DNA of 64,000 bases. Origin: Anaerolineae bacterium. Lineage in GTDB: Bacteria > Chloroflexota > Anaerolineae > Aggregatilineales > Phototrophicaceae. This document shows positions 32,969-43,500 of the stretch, in pieces (positions within the stretch are counted from its first letter, which is position 1; each line of letters opens with the position of its first letter). The DNA is taken from positions 744,001 to 808,000 of the forward strand of contig JAJDZV010000004.1 of the NCBI GenBank assembly GCA_022824465.1. The letters are read 5' to 3'. A program made the position numbers and the translations under genes. The notes beneath the pieces were generated by a model. That model did no database searches, was not told the origin of the DNA, and was given only the letters and a program-made list of their open reading frames with translations.

Positions 32969-35800
32969 ATGAGACTTTCAACCCGCAAGATTCTTCCAGC
33001 ATCATTGCCGGGAATCGCGCTGAGGGACAAACAGGCTCGCTTCATCAGCAAGCGGCATCACAGTAGCCGGGGTCTACCGGCGAGCCGGCCGCGGCAGGTC
33101 TTCGCGCTCTTTTGCCTCATACTGCTTCTTGTTGGATCGTTGAGTCTCGTCGCGGCACAAGAACCTGCGTTGGAAGCTCCGACCGACTTGTCGGCCAGCG
33201 TCAGCGCCGAGGGTATCACCCTCAGCTGGACTGCGCCAGATGGACAGGTAGACGGTTATGAAATCTTGCGCCGCCGCCCCCTGCAAGGTGAAACCGACCT
33301 GACGACTCTGGTGGACAATACTGGCAGCAGCGATACGAGCTATACCGATACCAGCGCCACTACACCCGGCGACCGCTACAACTATAGCGTCAAGACCATT
33401 CGCGGCGCCGAACGCAGCGACGCGTCGCAACCCGTAGTTGTCGACTTTGTGACCATTGCCTGTGAGATCCAGACCGGCGACAACCACGATATCCTGTATT
33501 GTTCGTTGAACGCCGGCGATTTAATCGTCACGTCGGCGCTATGGACCCCTAGTTTTGAAGAACAATACCGTCAAACAACATCCCGACCGGCGGCGACGTG
33601 GGTTATTGCTGATGAATACTGCGGCCAGAGCACAACTGTCCAGGTGGCGGCGGAAGCAGGCGATACAGTTCTTCCCACGGTCGAAACCACTATCACGCTT
33701 GAGTGCTCGCCCGAGGCGACTGACTCCTTGTCTGTAAGCTGCGAAAATACGGTCAACAACAACCAGCACGTGCTGCGCTGCGAGCTGAGCGGCGGCGATC
33801 AAACCGTTACGACCGCGCGCTGGACCCCCCAATTCGATACTGATAGCGCTCAAAACTCCAGTGGAGCAAACGCGACCGAATCGTCCTGGGTCATCAGCGC
33901 GGAGCAGTGTGGCCAGATCTCCAGTGTGGAGGTGGATTCCTTGTCTGGCACAACGCCGCTTCCGACAGTTACGACGACCTTCCCGCTCGCCTGCCTCATC
34001 ACCGTGGACGACGATTGCAGCCTGGCAAACGCGATCCGCTCCGCCAATGGCATTGCCCAGGTTGTAGAGAGCGGCGACGCGGATGGCAACGATGATTGCG
34101 AGGATGGCGCCGAGCCGGACGACACCGCAACCCCGCCCGAAACTGGCGACGATATCATCATGCTCACAAGGAATGTCACCCTGACATCGGCATTGCCGAA
34201 CGTCACGAGCCGCATTCGACTCGAGGGCAACGGGCACACAATTTCCGGCGATGCCAAGCACCGCGTTGTCATGGTTGTTGGCGGCCACTTAAGCGTCAAT
34301 AACTTGACCATCACCAAAGGCCTGGCGCCAACCGTGGGCGGCGGCATCTATGTAAACAGCGGCTCTCTGTCCATCAGCGACAGCACGATCAAGGATAGCA
34401 AAGCCAACGACATCGGCGGCGCCATCTACGCCATCGACAGCAAAGTTGAGATCGCCGACTCCATGTTCAGCGGCAACATGACCGTAAAGAGCCACGGCGG
34501 CAGCGTCTACTTCATCAGCTCGACCGGCCTGCACACCCTGGACATCGTCGGCGCCACATTCAAAAACAACATGGCGACCGAAGACGGCGGCGCCTTGAAA
34601 ACCGCCGGCGGCATCGCCACTATCAACAAGAGCACTTTTGTCGAAAACCACGCGGATGAAGGCGGCGCCATCGAAAGCAGCGAAACGACGCTTAACATCA
34701 CCAACAGCACTTTCAGCAACAACAGCGCCAGAGAAGGCGGCGGCTTAAGCTCGTTCAGTTCTTTCGTGACGCTCACGCACACGACCTGGGCTTACAATAC
34801 GGCGGCTGAACAGGGAGGCGGCATCGCCATCATTGGCTGGACCGGCAATTTCAAGATTCGCAATACCTTGATCACCGAAAGCGCTAGCGGCGGCGATTGC
34901 CACAGCGGTCCCAATCCCAACATCATCATCGAGTTCTCCGGCAACTTAATCCAGGACGGTTCTTGCACGCCGCAACCAGCCGAGAGTCAAGCGGCGCTGT
35001 CAGAGGACGCCGAATTCCAAGCGCAGGCGGTCACCGATGCTGAGGCGCAGGCTGGCGATGACATGCCCGACGCCATGATTAGCAGACTCACCGGAGACCC
35101 GCCGCATCACCCGCTTCAGTGGGGCAGCCCGGCCATTGACGCCGCAGATCCTATGTACTGTTTGCTCGACGACCAACCCTTCACCAACCGGCCGCAATAC
35201 GGCAACTGTGACATCGGCGCTTACGAATATCCAAGAGCGCCCGATCCTCCGGACCCACCCGATCCGCCTGATCCGCCCGACCCGCCCGATCCGCCCGACC
35301 CGCCCGACCCGCCGCCGCCTAATATCTGCCCAGTGAACGATCACATAATGGTGAGGTCGCCTGACGATGACATTGAATGCGCCGAAATCGACATAATCAC
35401 GCTCGACAAGCATCCGGCCTTGCAAGGCATAAGATTTGCCATGAGGCTGTGGCGGACCACTACCGATTGCGCGCACGTCGTCGCGGACGGCGACAATCTG
35501 TATCGCTTGGCGATTCAATACGATTCAACCGTTGAAGTCCTCAGACGTCACAACAATCTGGCGACAGATGAGTTGACCATCGGCCAACAGCTGCTCCTGC
35601 CAACCTGCGAGTCTGAAGACGCTAGGTTTGCGCCGGGCACGGAAGTCTGCTTTGCAGCGCCCGGCAGGCTCGCGCTTATTGATACCGCCACTGCGGAACG
35701 TACCATCCATGCGATCGACTCGTATGCAAGCGACGGCATGACTTGCGGCCAGATTCGCCAATCGGGGATCGTAGTGCTGGTCGCCGCCGACGCCGCTTAG
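32969..35800 (+). CDS. Large exported Fn3 / beta-helix / LysM surface protein
   Basis: A 943-residue modular extracellular protein. A long basic lead precedes an export or anchor segment (about 44-64, VFALFCLILLLVGSLSLVAA). Then come an Fn3 domain (about 68-150, PTDLSASVSAEGITLSWTAP), two Cys-containing repeats (about 155-335), a right-handed beta-helix with POMP-like repeats such as STFSNNSAREGGG (about 400-680), a CDIGAYEY motif closing a choice-of-anchor-Q-like region, a (PDP)n hinge near 757-783, and a LysM domain (about 833-875, DGDNLYRLAIQYDSTVEVLR). The start at 32969 is chosen for its GGAG site; an ATG at 32957 is possible. The likely role is adhesion or glycan binding at the cell surface, with LysM holding the wall or a GlcNAc polymer. 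Confidence 0.85.
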   Translation: MRLSTRKILPASLPGIALRDKQARFISKRHHSSRGLPASRPRQVFALFCLILLLVGSLSLVAAQEPALEAPTDLSASVSAEGITLSWTAPDGQVDGYEILRRRPLQGETDLTTLVDNTGSSDTSYTDTSATTPGDRYNYSVKTIRGAERSDASQPVVVDFVTIACEIQTGDNHDILYCSLNAGDLIVTSALWTPSFEEQYRQTTSRPAATWVIADEYCGQSTTVQVAAEAGDTVLPTVETTITLECSPEATDSLSVSCENTVNNNQHVLRCELSGGDQTVTTARWTPQFDTDSAQNSSGANATESSWVISAEQCGQISSVEVDSLSGTTPLPTVTTTFPLACLITVDDDCSLANAIRSANGIAQVVESGDADGNDDCEDGAEPDDTATPPETGDDIIMLTRNVTLTSALPNVTSRIRLEGNGHTISGDAKHRVVMVVGGHLSVNNLTITKGLAPTVGGGIYVNSGSLSISDSTIKDSKANDIGGAIYAIDSKVEIADSMFSGNMTVKSHGGSVYFISSTGLHTLDIVGATFKNNMATEDGGALKTAGGIATINKSTFVENHADEGGAIESSETTLNITNSTFSNNSAREGGGLSSFSSFVTLTHTTWAYNTAAEQGGGIAIIGWTGNFKIRNTLITESASGGDCHSGPNPNIIIEFSGNLIQDGSCTPQPAESQAALSEDAEFQAQAVTDAEAQAGDDMPDAMISRLTGDPPHHPLQWGSPAIDAADPMYCLLDDQPFTNRPQYGNCDIGAYEYPRAPDPPDPPDPPDPPDPPDPPDPPDPPPPNICPVNDHIMVRSPDDDIECAEIDIITLDKHPALQGIRFAMRLWRTTTDCAHVVADGDNLYRLAIQYDSTVEVLRRHNNLATDELTIGQQLLLPTCESEDARFAPGTEVCFAAPGRLALIDTATAERTIHAIDSYASDGMTCGQIRQSGIVVLVAADAA
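35240..35320 (+). repeat. 9-bp tandem array encoding Pro-Asp-Pro hinge
   Basis: About eight imperfect copies of a CCCGATCCG-type nonamer encode (PPD)n. This is an in-frame coding microsatellite, prone to length change, and would give a stiff acidic spacer between the beta-helix and LysM parts of the surface protein. Confidence 0.8.
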
Positions 35801-36090
35801 CCAGCCGTCGATACTATGCGCTTTTGCGGGCATGGCTTGCAGCTTTGGCGGCTACTATCGCCGTATTGAAGGTGGCGCTTGTTCTGCCCATGACAGGTCG
35901 CCAGAAGCTGACCGGGCAATGGCGGCCCCAAGCGCGTGGAGAATCGGTTACATCAAGCGCTCAAGATTGGGCACAGTTACATCGGCTGTGCCCAAACCGC
36001 GATCTTTTATTCGCTTTGCCCTATCGTCGTCGATGCCGAATTGGCTTCAAGCTGGAGGCAATTCTGGCGGCTAGCCAGCTAACTTCCTGA
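35801..36090. other. Intergenic region between convergent genes, with one hairpin
   Basis: The surface-protein gene and the minus-strand flippase fusion converge here. A perfect 8-bp stem (GGGCACAG, 9-base loop, CTGTGCCC; 35969-35993) is the only clear structure. It lacks a U-run on either side, so its use as a shared terminator is uncertain. No gene is supported. Confidence 0.4.
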
Positions 36091-39000
36091 TCAGAGTTGG
36101 CTGGCGCCTTCTCCCGTGAGCCACCGCAAAAGCGCTGTATTTCGCGCGCCCGACGGCAGCAAACTCGCCAACGCCTTGCCCTCCGCCGCATCCAGCGGCC
36201 GCAGCGCCAGTAGCAGCGCAATATAGACTGCCCCGCCCAAAACCAGCGCCAGCAGCGACTGACCAAACAGCGCTATCGTCGCCAGCATGGCGGCCAACGC
36301 CAGAAGAGGCCGCCACAGCAGGGTCCAGAAACGCAAGTCTGTGAGTTGACGCCGCAGCAAGAATAAGAAGGGCAGAAAAAGCGCGAGCTCAGAAGCGATT
36401 GTCGCAATTGCCGCCGCCTGAAATCCGAACCTCGGAATGAAAATGAGGTTTGCCACGATGTTGAAAGTCACGGCCATTGCGAATGCGCGTGTAATCAGTC
36501 GCTGCAATCCCAGCGCGATCAGCGTATATTGCGTCAAACTGTTCATCCAGCCGAGCGGAATGCTCCATATCATAAGTTGCAAAGCAAGCGCGCCGTCCGG
36601 CAGATAGCGCGCGCCCGCCAGCGCCAGCGTCAGCGGCGTCGCCAGCACAGTGAAAGCCACTGCCAACGGCAAGGTCAGCGCGAACAGCAGCTTGATGCCA
36701 AATCGGTAGCTTTGCGTCAAGGTCGCGCGGTCGTCCTTGGCTTGACGCGATATCACTGGAAAGAGCGCCTGCGTAAAGAATGCCGGCACGATGTTGATGG
36801 CGAGCAGCCACTTGTACGCCGTGCCGTATTGCGCCACAGTTGCCGCGCCTTTCAGCGCCTGCAATATCACGATGTCCACCTGGAAGAACACGGTCGCCAG
36901 GAAGTGGTTCAGCATCAGCGGGAAGCTCTCGCGCGCCATCTCGCCGATGAGCTTGAGATTAGGCGCGAGGCTGTAGACGCGGCCGATGAACTTGCGCCCG
37001 ACCCAAAGCAAGGCAGTCAAAGTCAAGAAGTTGTTGAAGATGCTCACGGCCGCCAGCCCCACGATGCCCTGGCCCAGCAGCAGAGCGATAACACCCAGCA
37101 ACGCCTTGTTCATCGTTGTGATCGTGGCGATCGCCGCCGGTTTTTCCGCCTGCTCGTTGGCATAGAACAGCGATGTCATGCCCTTTGACAGGCTGGCTGG
37201 AAACAGCCCGAGATAAAGCAGGCCTATCGCCAGCATGCCGTCGCCGCCGATCGCTTCAGCGCCGACGCTCTGCCACAGCAGCAGCAGCCCGGCTAACAGC
37301 GGCGCCCCGGCCGCGCATAAGAGCAACCGAAAAAAGGAGGTGTTGAACAGGTAAAGCCCAGCGCGCCTTCTCTGCTGCGACACCTCGCGGATGAGCAGCA
37401 CGTCCAATCCGAAGTTTGTAAATATGTCGAAAGCCACAAATAGCACAATAGCGAAGTTGTAGATGCCCACTTCGACCGGCAGCAGCAAGCGATACATGAC
37501 GATGGCAAAAACCATGTCGATGCCGCGATTAAACAGGTTCAGCAATATCGGCGCGACGCTGTTGCGCGCCACCCGCGCCACACCGGCGGAAGCCGACGTA
37601 TTCAAGCCGACATAGCCGCGCCAAAACCAGCCACCCGCCAGAAACACCATCAACGCGAGGCTGATGGACGACGTAAACATACCCAAGTGCACCGACTCCG
37701 GGCTATAGACCAGACGCACTGTCCAGTCTCCCGCCGGCAACTCCACACCCTGAAAGTTCGCCAGCACAAGTCGGACCGCCAAGCCGAACTCCGCCTCCTC
37801 GCCGCTGCCGCGCGGACGGGCGAATGCGCGCCAGCCGGGCATATACGTCTCGCTGACCACCAGCCAACTGTCGCGCTCCAGCCGGATATCGATCAATTTC
37901 TCACGGCCCGTGTCGCGCATGATCTCCGCCGTCTGATAGGCGGGAATCTTCAAGCCGCCAGCCAGAATGCCCAACTCGCCGAAATGGAAGCCGCCGCCAA
38001 CTTCCGCCAGCCAGCGTGGATCCCAATCGCGCTTGTCCACAGCAAAGGCCCGCGGCATGACATTTTCGTTCTCCCAGATCGCCACTTCCTGCCGATACAC
38101 GTCCGTCCAACCCGGGACGCGCATTTCAAAGTCCGGCGCCGTTATCGCATAGCGGACATTGAGCAAGTTGAGCAAATCGGAATTCATCGTCCGTTCATAT
38201 CCGCCGTGGTTATTCTCCGGCGCCGTGCTTAAAGGCGCGATCTGATTGAATGTCAGCAAATGCTGCGGTTGCAGCGCGCGCATCGTCGCCACATAGCTCC
38301 GCGGAATGATACTGTCGTAGCCGCGGATATCGTCCAAGCCAAATTGCAGACCGGTATTTGGATGCAGGATCCTTCCGTCGATCGCGCGCTCCAAACTGGT
38401 CACGCGGAACTCGCCGCTTTGCCCCTGCAAAAACTCGATCGCGGGCGGCTTAAACGCCAGCAGCGCCGGATCGCTCGCCGGATTAAAGCCAAGAGACGCT
38501 ACGAACAGGTCGACTGCCGCCACCGCCAGCGCCAGCAACACCCATAGTCGATTGCGTAATAGCGCCGCCAAAAGAAATACGATGCCGCTGGCTATCAGCA
38601 GCGCAGCCAGAATCCGCGCCTGAGGCAAGACATACGAGTAGAACATGCGTCCATCGGCGAAGGCGCCATCCGCATGCGCCATCTCAAGGACAACCCGCTC
38701 GAAAACCGGCGCAAACTGCTCGAATCTGGCGTGGACGACCTCCAGTCCGCCAGCCCCCAGCAATCCAGCAAGGAGCAAAGCCAGCCCGACCACAAGCGCC
38801 ACGCGATCTCGCCGCTCAATCAATTGCGCGCCGATGCCAGCCAACACGGCCACCGCCAGGCTTAAAGCATAGACCCAGCGAAACGGCGTGTTCAGCTGAT
38901 TCATTCCCGGCAGGCTGTAAATTAACGAATAAGTAGACATTCCAAACATGAAAGACAGCGCGATTATCGCCATCAGCGCAAACACGACGACATAGACAAC

Positions 39001-40179
39001 TTCACGATTGCGCCGCCACAAGCCTGCGACGACAGCGTATACCGCTAGCGCCAAGGGCAAGACGCCAAGATAAAGCGCGCCCTCCACATAATTCTTGACG
39101 CCCCATTCGATACGATCTATCGACTGGCCGTCCGCGTTTCGCAGCTCCGTGATCCGCAAGCCGCTGAAGGCATCGGTGTAACTCTGATGCGCCGGATTGC
39201 CGAAAAAGTTGGGCAGCAAGAATTGCAGCAAGTCGCGCGGCGCATGGGCGTATCCAAGCACGGTCTCAAGGCTGGAACGCTCCGCACGCCAGTTGCTCTG
39301 TACAAAATCGAAAAGCGGTATCAACTGTAGCGCCGCCAATCCCAAGCCGAGCGCAACCAGCAACAGCAGCCAAACACTGGTTCGCCCCAACCAGAGCAGG
39401 TCCGGCCGTCCCGTCGCGCGCCACCGGCTAATGACCGTCCACAGAAGGCGAAAAGTCGCGTAGTACGCGGCTATGAGCAGCGTGTAGATCGTCAGCTCAA
39501 TATGCCCCGCCAAGCCATTGCAGCCAACCGCGACCGCGCCGACAATCATCCAGGGCAGGCTCGTGCCGCGGAAAATGCCCAGGCTCCGACCGCGAACTAT
39601 ATTCTCGATCATCCACAAGATAAGCGGCAGCCAAACCGCCGCAGCCACAATCATGGGAAAAACCACGCTCGCGATCATGAAACCGCAAAGCTGATAGACC
39701 AATCCGGCTATGGCCGCGCCCCTACGCTTGATCCCTATCGCGCGCATATAGCCAGCCATGAAAAGCCCCGCCAGCCACAAATTCAGCACGATGAACCAGC
39801 CGTACGCAGCGCCCAAGGGCATGAGGTAATAGACGACGCTCAGCGGATATACCGCCGAATGCTGTCCTGCGGCGAAGAACGGGATGCCGGCAAAGAGATG
39901 AGGGTTCCACAGCGGAATCTCCCCGTCCGCGATCTGGGCGCGGATGAAGCGTTTCCACTGGTAATTCTGCAGCACCATATCCGATAGCAGGTGATTATGC
40001 GGGGTTGCCGGCGCTTTCACGACATCCCGATAGGCGGAATATGGCAGATGTTGATACAGGTTTTCGCTCGGCAGTAGTGTACGGTCGCCAAGCGTCTGTT
40101 GGTGAAACATCGCCAGCGGCGCGAGCAGCAGCATCAATACGAGGAGCAAATCGGGCGCGGCGCGCTGGTGCAATGACAT
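36091..40179 (-). CDS. YfhO-like membrane protein fused to Wzx-type flippase
   Basis: One uninterrupted 1362-residue polytopic membrane protein. Residues 1 to about 860 match the YfhO family: GT-C-like architecture, many membrane segments, an early extracytoplasmic loop with NYQWKRFIR and IPLWNPHLFAG, and a large soluble C-terminal part with LNVRYAITAPDF. YfhO proteins are linked to glycosylation of lipoteichoic-acid-like or other surface polymers. From about residue 868 (NSVAPILLNLFNRGIDMVF) to the end it is a complete MATE-like Wzx polysaccharide flippase with about 12-14 segments. Each part is near full length, so this is a true fusion: one chain could glycosylate and flip a lipid-linked glycan. 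It is divergent from the kinase gene. Confidence 0.85.
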   Translation of the reverse strand: MSLHQRAAPDLLLVLMLLLAPLAMFHQQTLGDRTLLPSENLYQHLPYSAYRDVVKAPATPHNHLLSDMVLQNYQWKRFIRAQIADGEIPLWNPHLFAGIPFFAAGQHSAVYPLSVVYYLMPLGAAYGWFIVLNLWLAGLFMAGYMRAIGIKRRGAAIAGLVYQLCGFMIASVVFPMIVAAAVWLPLILWMIENIVRGRSLGIFRGTSLPWMIVGAVAVGCNGLAGHIELTIYTLLIAAYYATFRLLWTVISRWRATGRPDLLWLGRTSVWLLLLVALGLGLAALQLIPLFDFVQSNWRAERSSLETVLGYAHAPRDLLQFLLPNFFGNPAHQSYTDAFSGLRITELRNADGQSIDRIEWGVKNYVEGALYLGVLPLALAVYAVVAGLWRRNREVVYVVVFALMAIIALSFMFGMSTYSLIYSLPGMNQLNTPFRWVYALSLAVAVLAGIGAQLIERRDRVALVVGLALLLAGLLGAGGLEVVHARFEQFAPVFERVVLEMAHADGAFADGRMFYSYVLPQARILAALLIASGIVFLLAALLRNRLWVLLALAVAAVDLFVASLGFNPASDPALLAFKPPAIEFLQGQSGEFRVTSLERAIDGRILHPNTGLQFGLDDIRGYDSIIPRSYVATMRALQPQHLLTFNQIAPLSTAPENNHGGYERTMNSDLLNLLNVRYAITAPDFEMRVPGWTDVYRQEVAIWENENVMPRAFAVDKRDWDPRWLAEVGGGFHFGELGILAGGLKIPAYQTAEIMRDTGREKLIDIRLERDSWLVVSETYMPGWRAFARPRGSGEEAEFGLAVRLVLANFQGVELPAGDWTVRLVYSPESVHLGMFTSSISLALMVFLAGGWFWRGYVGLNTSASAGVARVARNSVAPILLNLFNRGIDMVFAIVMYRLLLPVEVGIYNFAIVLFVAFDIFTNFGLDVLLIREVSQQRRRAGLYLFNTSFFRLLLCAAGAPLLAGLLLLWQSVGAEAIGGDGMLAIGLLYLGLFPASLSKGMTSLFYANEQAEKPAAIATITTMNKALLGVIALLLGQGIVGLAAVSIFNNFLTLTALLWVGRKFIGRVYSLAPNLKLIGEMARESFPLMLNHFLATVFFQVDIVILQALKGAATVAQYGTAYKWLLAINIVPAFFTQALFPVISRQAKDDRATLTQSYRFGIKLLFALTLPLAVAFTVLATPLTLALAGARYLPDGALALQLMIWSIPLGWMNSLTQYTLIALGLQRLITRAFAMAVTFNIVANLIFIPRFGFQAAAIATIASELALFLPFLFLLRRQLTDLRFWTLLWRPLLALAAMLATIALFGQSLLALVLGGAVYIALLLALRPLDAAEGKALASLLPSGARNTALLRWLTGEGASQL

Positions 40180-40546
40180 TGTTCACCAACATTTCATTGG
40201 ATGAGACCGGCGATGTGCCGCTTTCCTTTATACACAGGCGCAAAGAATTTGACCAGTCGCGTCGAGCCGCCTGCGCTGGAGATTTGGGCTTGATGCCTGA
40301 GCCTGCAACTCTCCCCCATACTCCTTGCGCGTCTATCGAATCAATCTACAATAGATGTCAGTCTTGCAGCTTTTTCGCCTGGATTGACGCCTCTGCTCGG
40401 TCCTGCGTCGGCAAAGCGACAAATACAAAAAGACAATCGCGCGGCGGCCCGCCAAGCATGTCCGCGCGTATCCGCGACCAATCGCCTATGAACAGAGACT
40501 TGCGAATACAATGGAGTTGATAGAGCAGACTCTAAGGCAGGGCGTC
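40180..40546. promoter_or_regulatory. Divergent control region of the flippase fusion and kinase genes
   Basis: No gene is supported. TACAAT strings at 40347-40352 and 40507-40512 (plus) and a TATAAA-like string near 40230 (minus) are possible -10 boxes. None has a convincing -35. The 40507 box overlaps the upstream ATG (40511) of the kinase, which favours the later kinase start at 40547. Confidence 0.35.
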
Positions 40547-43500
40547 ATGGCGGATAGCTTGTTTGACAGCCGCTACCGGTACAACTACATTTACCCGCGC
40601 GGCCGCTCCGGCGAAACCTTGCGCGCCGTCGATACCAAAGCGGATGATCGCCCGGTTGTCATCAAGCGCCCCAACCCCAACGACGCCCCGCCAATCCGCG
40701 CCGGCCAAGAAGTCAGCATCATCAACGAACGCGACGCGCTGCAACGGCTTGCTGGGCACCCTCTGGTAACCGAATTGCTAGGCAGCGGGCAATTCTTCGT
40801 CGGTGGCATGCCGCACCAATATATCGTGATGGAGCGCGCCGAAGGCGTAATTATCGCCGACGAGGTAGCGCGCCTCGCTGGTATGCAGCAGCGTCTGCCT
40901 ATGCTGGAAATGGTGGAAATCATCGGCCGCTTGGTCAACCTGCTTCGCGCAGCGCATGACAACGACATCATTTACAACGACGTGGATGCCAAGCACCTGT
41001 TCTGGAATCGCGAGTCCTACGAGCTTAAGGTGATCGATTGGGGCAACGCTGTCTTCCTCGAAGGCGACGAGGTCACCATGCAGGGCATAAGCCGGCAAAC
41101 AGATATCTTCCAGCTGGGCGAGCTTGTGTATTTTATACTCTCCGGCGGCCATCGCATCGACGTGCCCCGCGACGGCGACGCCGACTTTCAAGTTGACTTC
41201 CACCAGGACCGCGACGCGATCGACCCGCGCCTCCAAGCAATTGTCACGCGGGCCGTCCATCCCAACTTGCGCTACCGATACGCCTCCATGAGCGAAGTCA
41301 ATTCAGACCTGCTGCGTTTCCGCACGCCGCTCGAGCGCGACCGCAACGCCATCGTTTCGCGCGCTATCGACAAGCTCGAAGCGCAAGACATGAGCCGAAA
41401 CGATTTGCTAGCGCTGCAATCCAGTCTGCAAGCGGCGCTGAGACACAACCCGGCTTACCCGGCCGCACGCAAGACAAATCAGGAAATCGTCGACCGCCTG
41501 CGCGATCTCGAGGTCTCCGCCGATTTGGATGCGGTGAAGATTTATATGGGCGCCAAACACTGGACGAGCGCCGCCGAGCTGCTCTCGGAGTTGCGTCAAC
41601 GCGCAGGCAGCAAAACCGCGAGCCTCATACACCTCCTTCTGGATTGGTCGCTGATGCTGGCTGACAGCCATCCCGAGCTAGTTACGCCAGCCATAACCGA
41701 GGCAATAGAGCAACTCTTCCGATTTCGCCCGGACAAGACGGCGAATCTCCTGCTGAAAGACGACTCGGCCGCCGCGCCGGTCCGCAACCTGCATGGTCGA
41801 TTGGCGGAGCGCGTCTCAGCCCGCTTCCCCGAGGTCTCGCTGCTGCAGCCAAATCTCTTGCGCGTGAAATCGGCGCTTGAGCTGCTGGAAGCCGAGGGCG
41901 TGCGCGTAGATGAATCGCAGGACATCCTTGCCAATGTCAACCATGGCTTGCGGCATGCAGCTGACTTGGATAAGCCCGGCGCTGTCTCTCTGCATGAAGT
42001 CTTCGGCGAAGCAGTCGACAGTTTGGCGGCGCTTGATGCGCGCTTGCAAGCCCTTAACACCGAGCGCGATATCTCCGAAGGACTATTGCCACTTAGCGCC
42101 GTGTCGCGCGCCCGAACTGCTGCCCGCGCCTTGGCGGAGAACATGGACATCATCGGCAAGCAGGCGGCGAATAATCCCCGCGACGCCTTGTCCGCGCTCA
42201 ATGCCAGCCGCGCCATTGATCCCGCCAGCCCCGTCTGGGTCAAAATCGAAGATTTTCTGAGCCTGCTTTACGAGGTCTTGCAAGACAGCCAGACCTACGT
42301 GCCCGCCGCCGACGGCTCCGACTTGGAGAACTGGATGCGGGCGACGCATGAAGAACTGCTCCCCTTCGCCAGGCAACTCTACGACGACAAGCTGAACGAG
42401 ATGATCGATGGCATCGAGGCCGCCCAAGCCGCCTGGATGCGCTATCGCCAGGTCATTGTCGCCGGCGACAAGTCCGAAGCCACCGCCGCTCTGGATGCCG
42501 CCGGCAGCGCCGTTAGCGCGGTCAGCCCCACACTCTCTGGCTGGTTCCGGCAGCTTCGTACAGTGGTCGATAACGCCAAATATGTCGAGCGGCATTCGGT
42601 GCCGGGCCACCTCGGTCGCACGCTGGCCGATGGCTGGGCAGCCTTCGATCAAGGCGCCTTGGCTGACGCGCAGCGCCTCGGGCAGCAAGCCCTTGAGATC
42701 GCTCGCAGCGAAAGCGACCAATTTATCGCGCAGCGGCTTTGGAAGCTCTCCCGCGTCCTGCGGGAATGGGTCGAGCGCAACGGCGTCGAAAGCGAAGACC
42801 GAACCTCTGCCGCGCTCCTGGATATCGAGGACCTCTTCACCGAGAGCGAAAACCGCGCCATCAATGGCTTCGCCACACAGATGCCCAGCACGGAGACCTA
42901 CCTAAAGGCGATGACGCAGGGGCTGGTGCAAGGATTCGCGAGCAGCAGCACCGCTGCTCTACGCTGCCTATTTGTCCATTATGTTCTGTCCGGCGCACTC
43001 GATGCCCATGACAACTCCATCGACGATGCGCGCTTCTGGCAGGCCGCCGCCTTGCGCGCTCTGCCGGGCCTGGCTGAGCGTCATGTCGCCTTGCGCAAAC
43101 TTGACGAATTCATCGCCCGGCGGGAAAGCCTGCTCAATGCCCAAGCCATCTTGAATGAAGTGCAGGGTCCGCAAATCGTCGATAGCCTCTCTGAACTCGT
43201 CCGCCAACTGGAAAATAACAGCGAGGCGAAACTGCTCGCGCCCGGCCTTCAAAGCTTGCGCGCGCTGGAATCGGCGCTGCACGATTGGGCTGACGCCGAA
43301 TTTCGCGCCGCCGGCGTCAAAATAGACGAAGTCCTGCGCGGCATCACCGAAGCCGAATCCAACGCCGGGATTAACCTGGACGCTTACCGCGGTTGGATGA
43401 CCGAACTGAACGCGGCCCTGGCCGAGCTCAGTGTCAAGCGGCGCAATCTTGTGCAAGATATCGACCGCCAAGTAGACGAACCCCAGCCCAGCATCCGCGA

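Noticed and set aside
35240..35320. Short tandem repeat considered as a CRISPR array
   Set aside because: The unit is 9 bp, in frame and contiguous without spacers, and encodes Pro-Asp-Pro; it is part of the surface-protein gene.
35969..35993. Hairpin considered as a rho-independent terminator shared by the convergent genes
   Set aside because: Stem and loop are good, but there is no U-run on either strand. It is mentioned only as a structure in the intergenic region.
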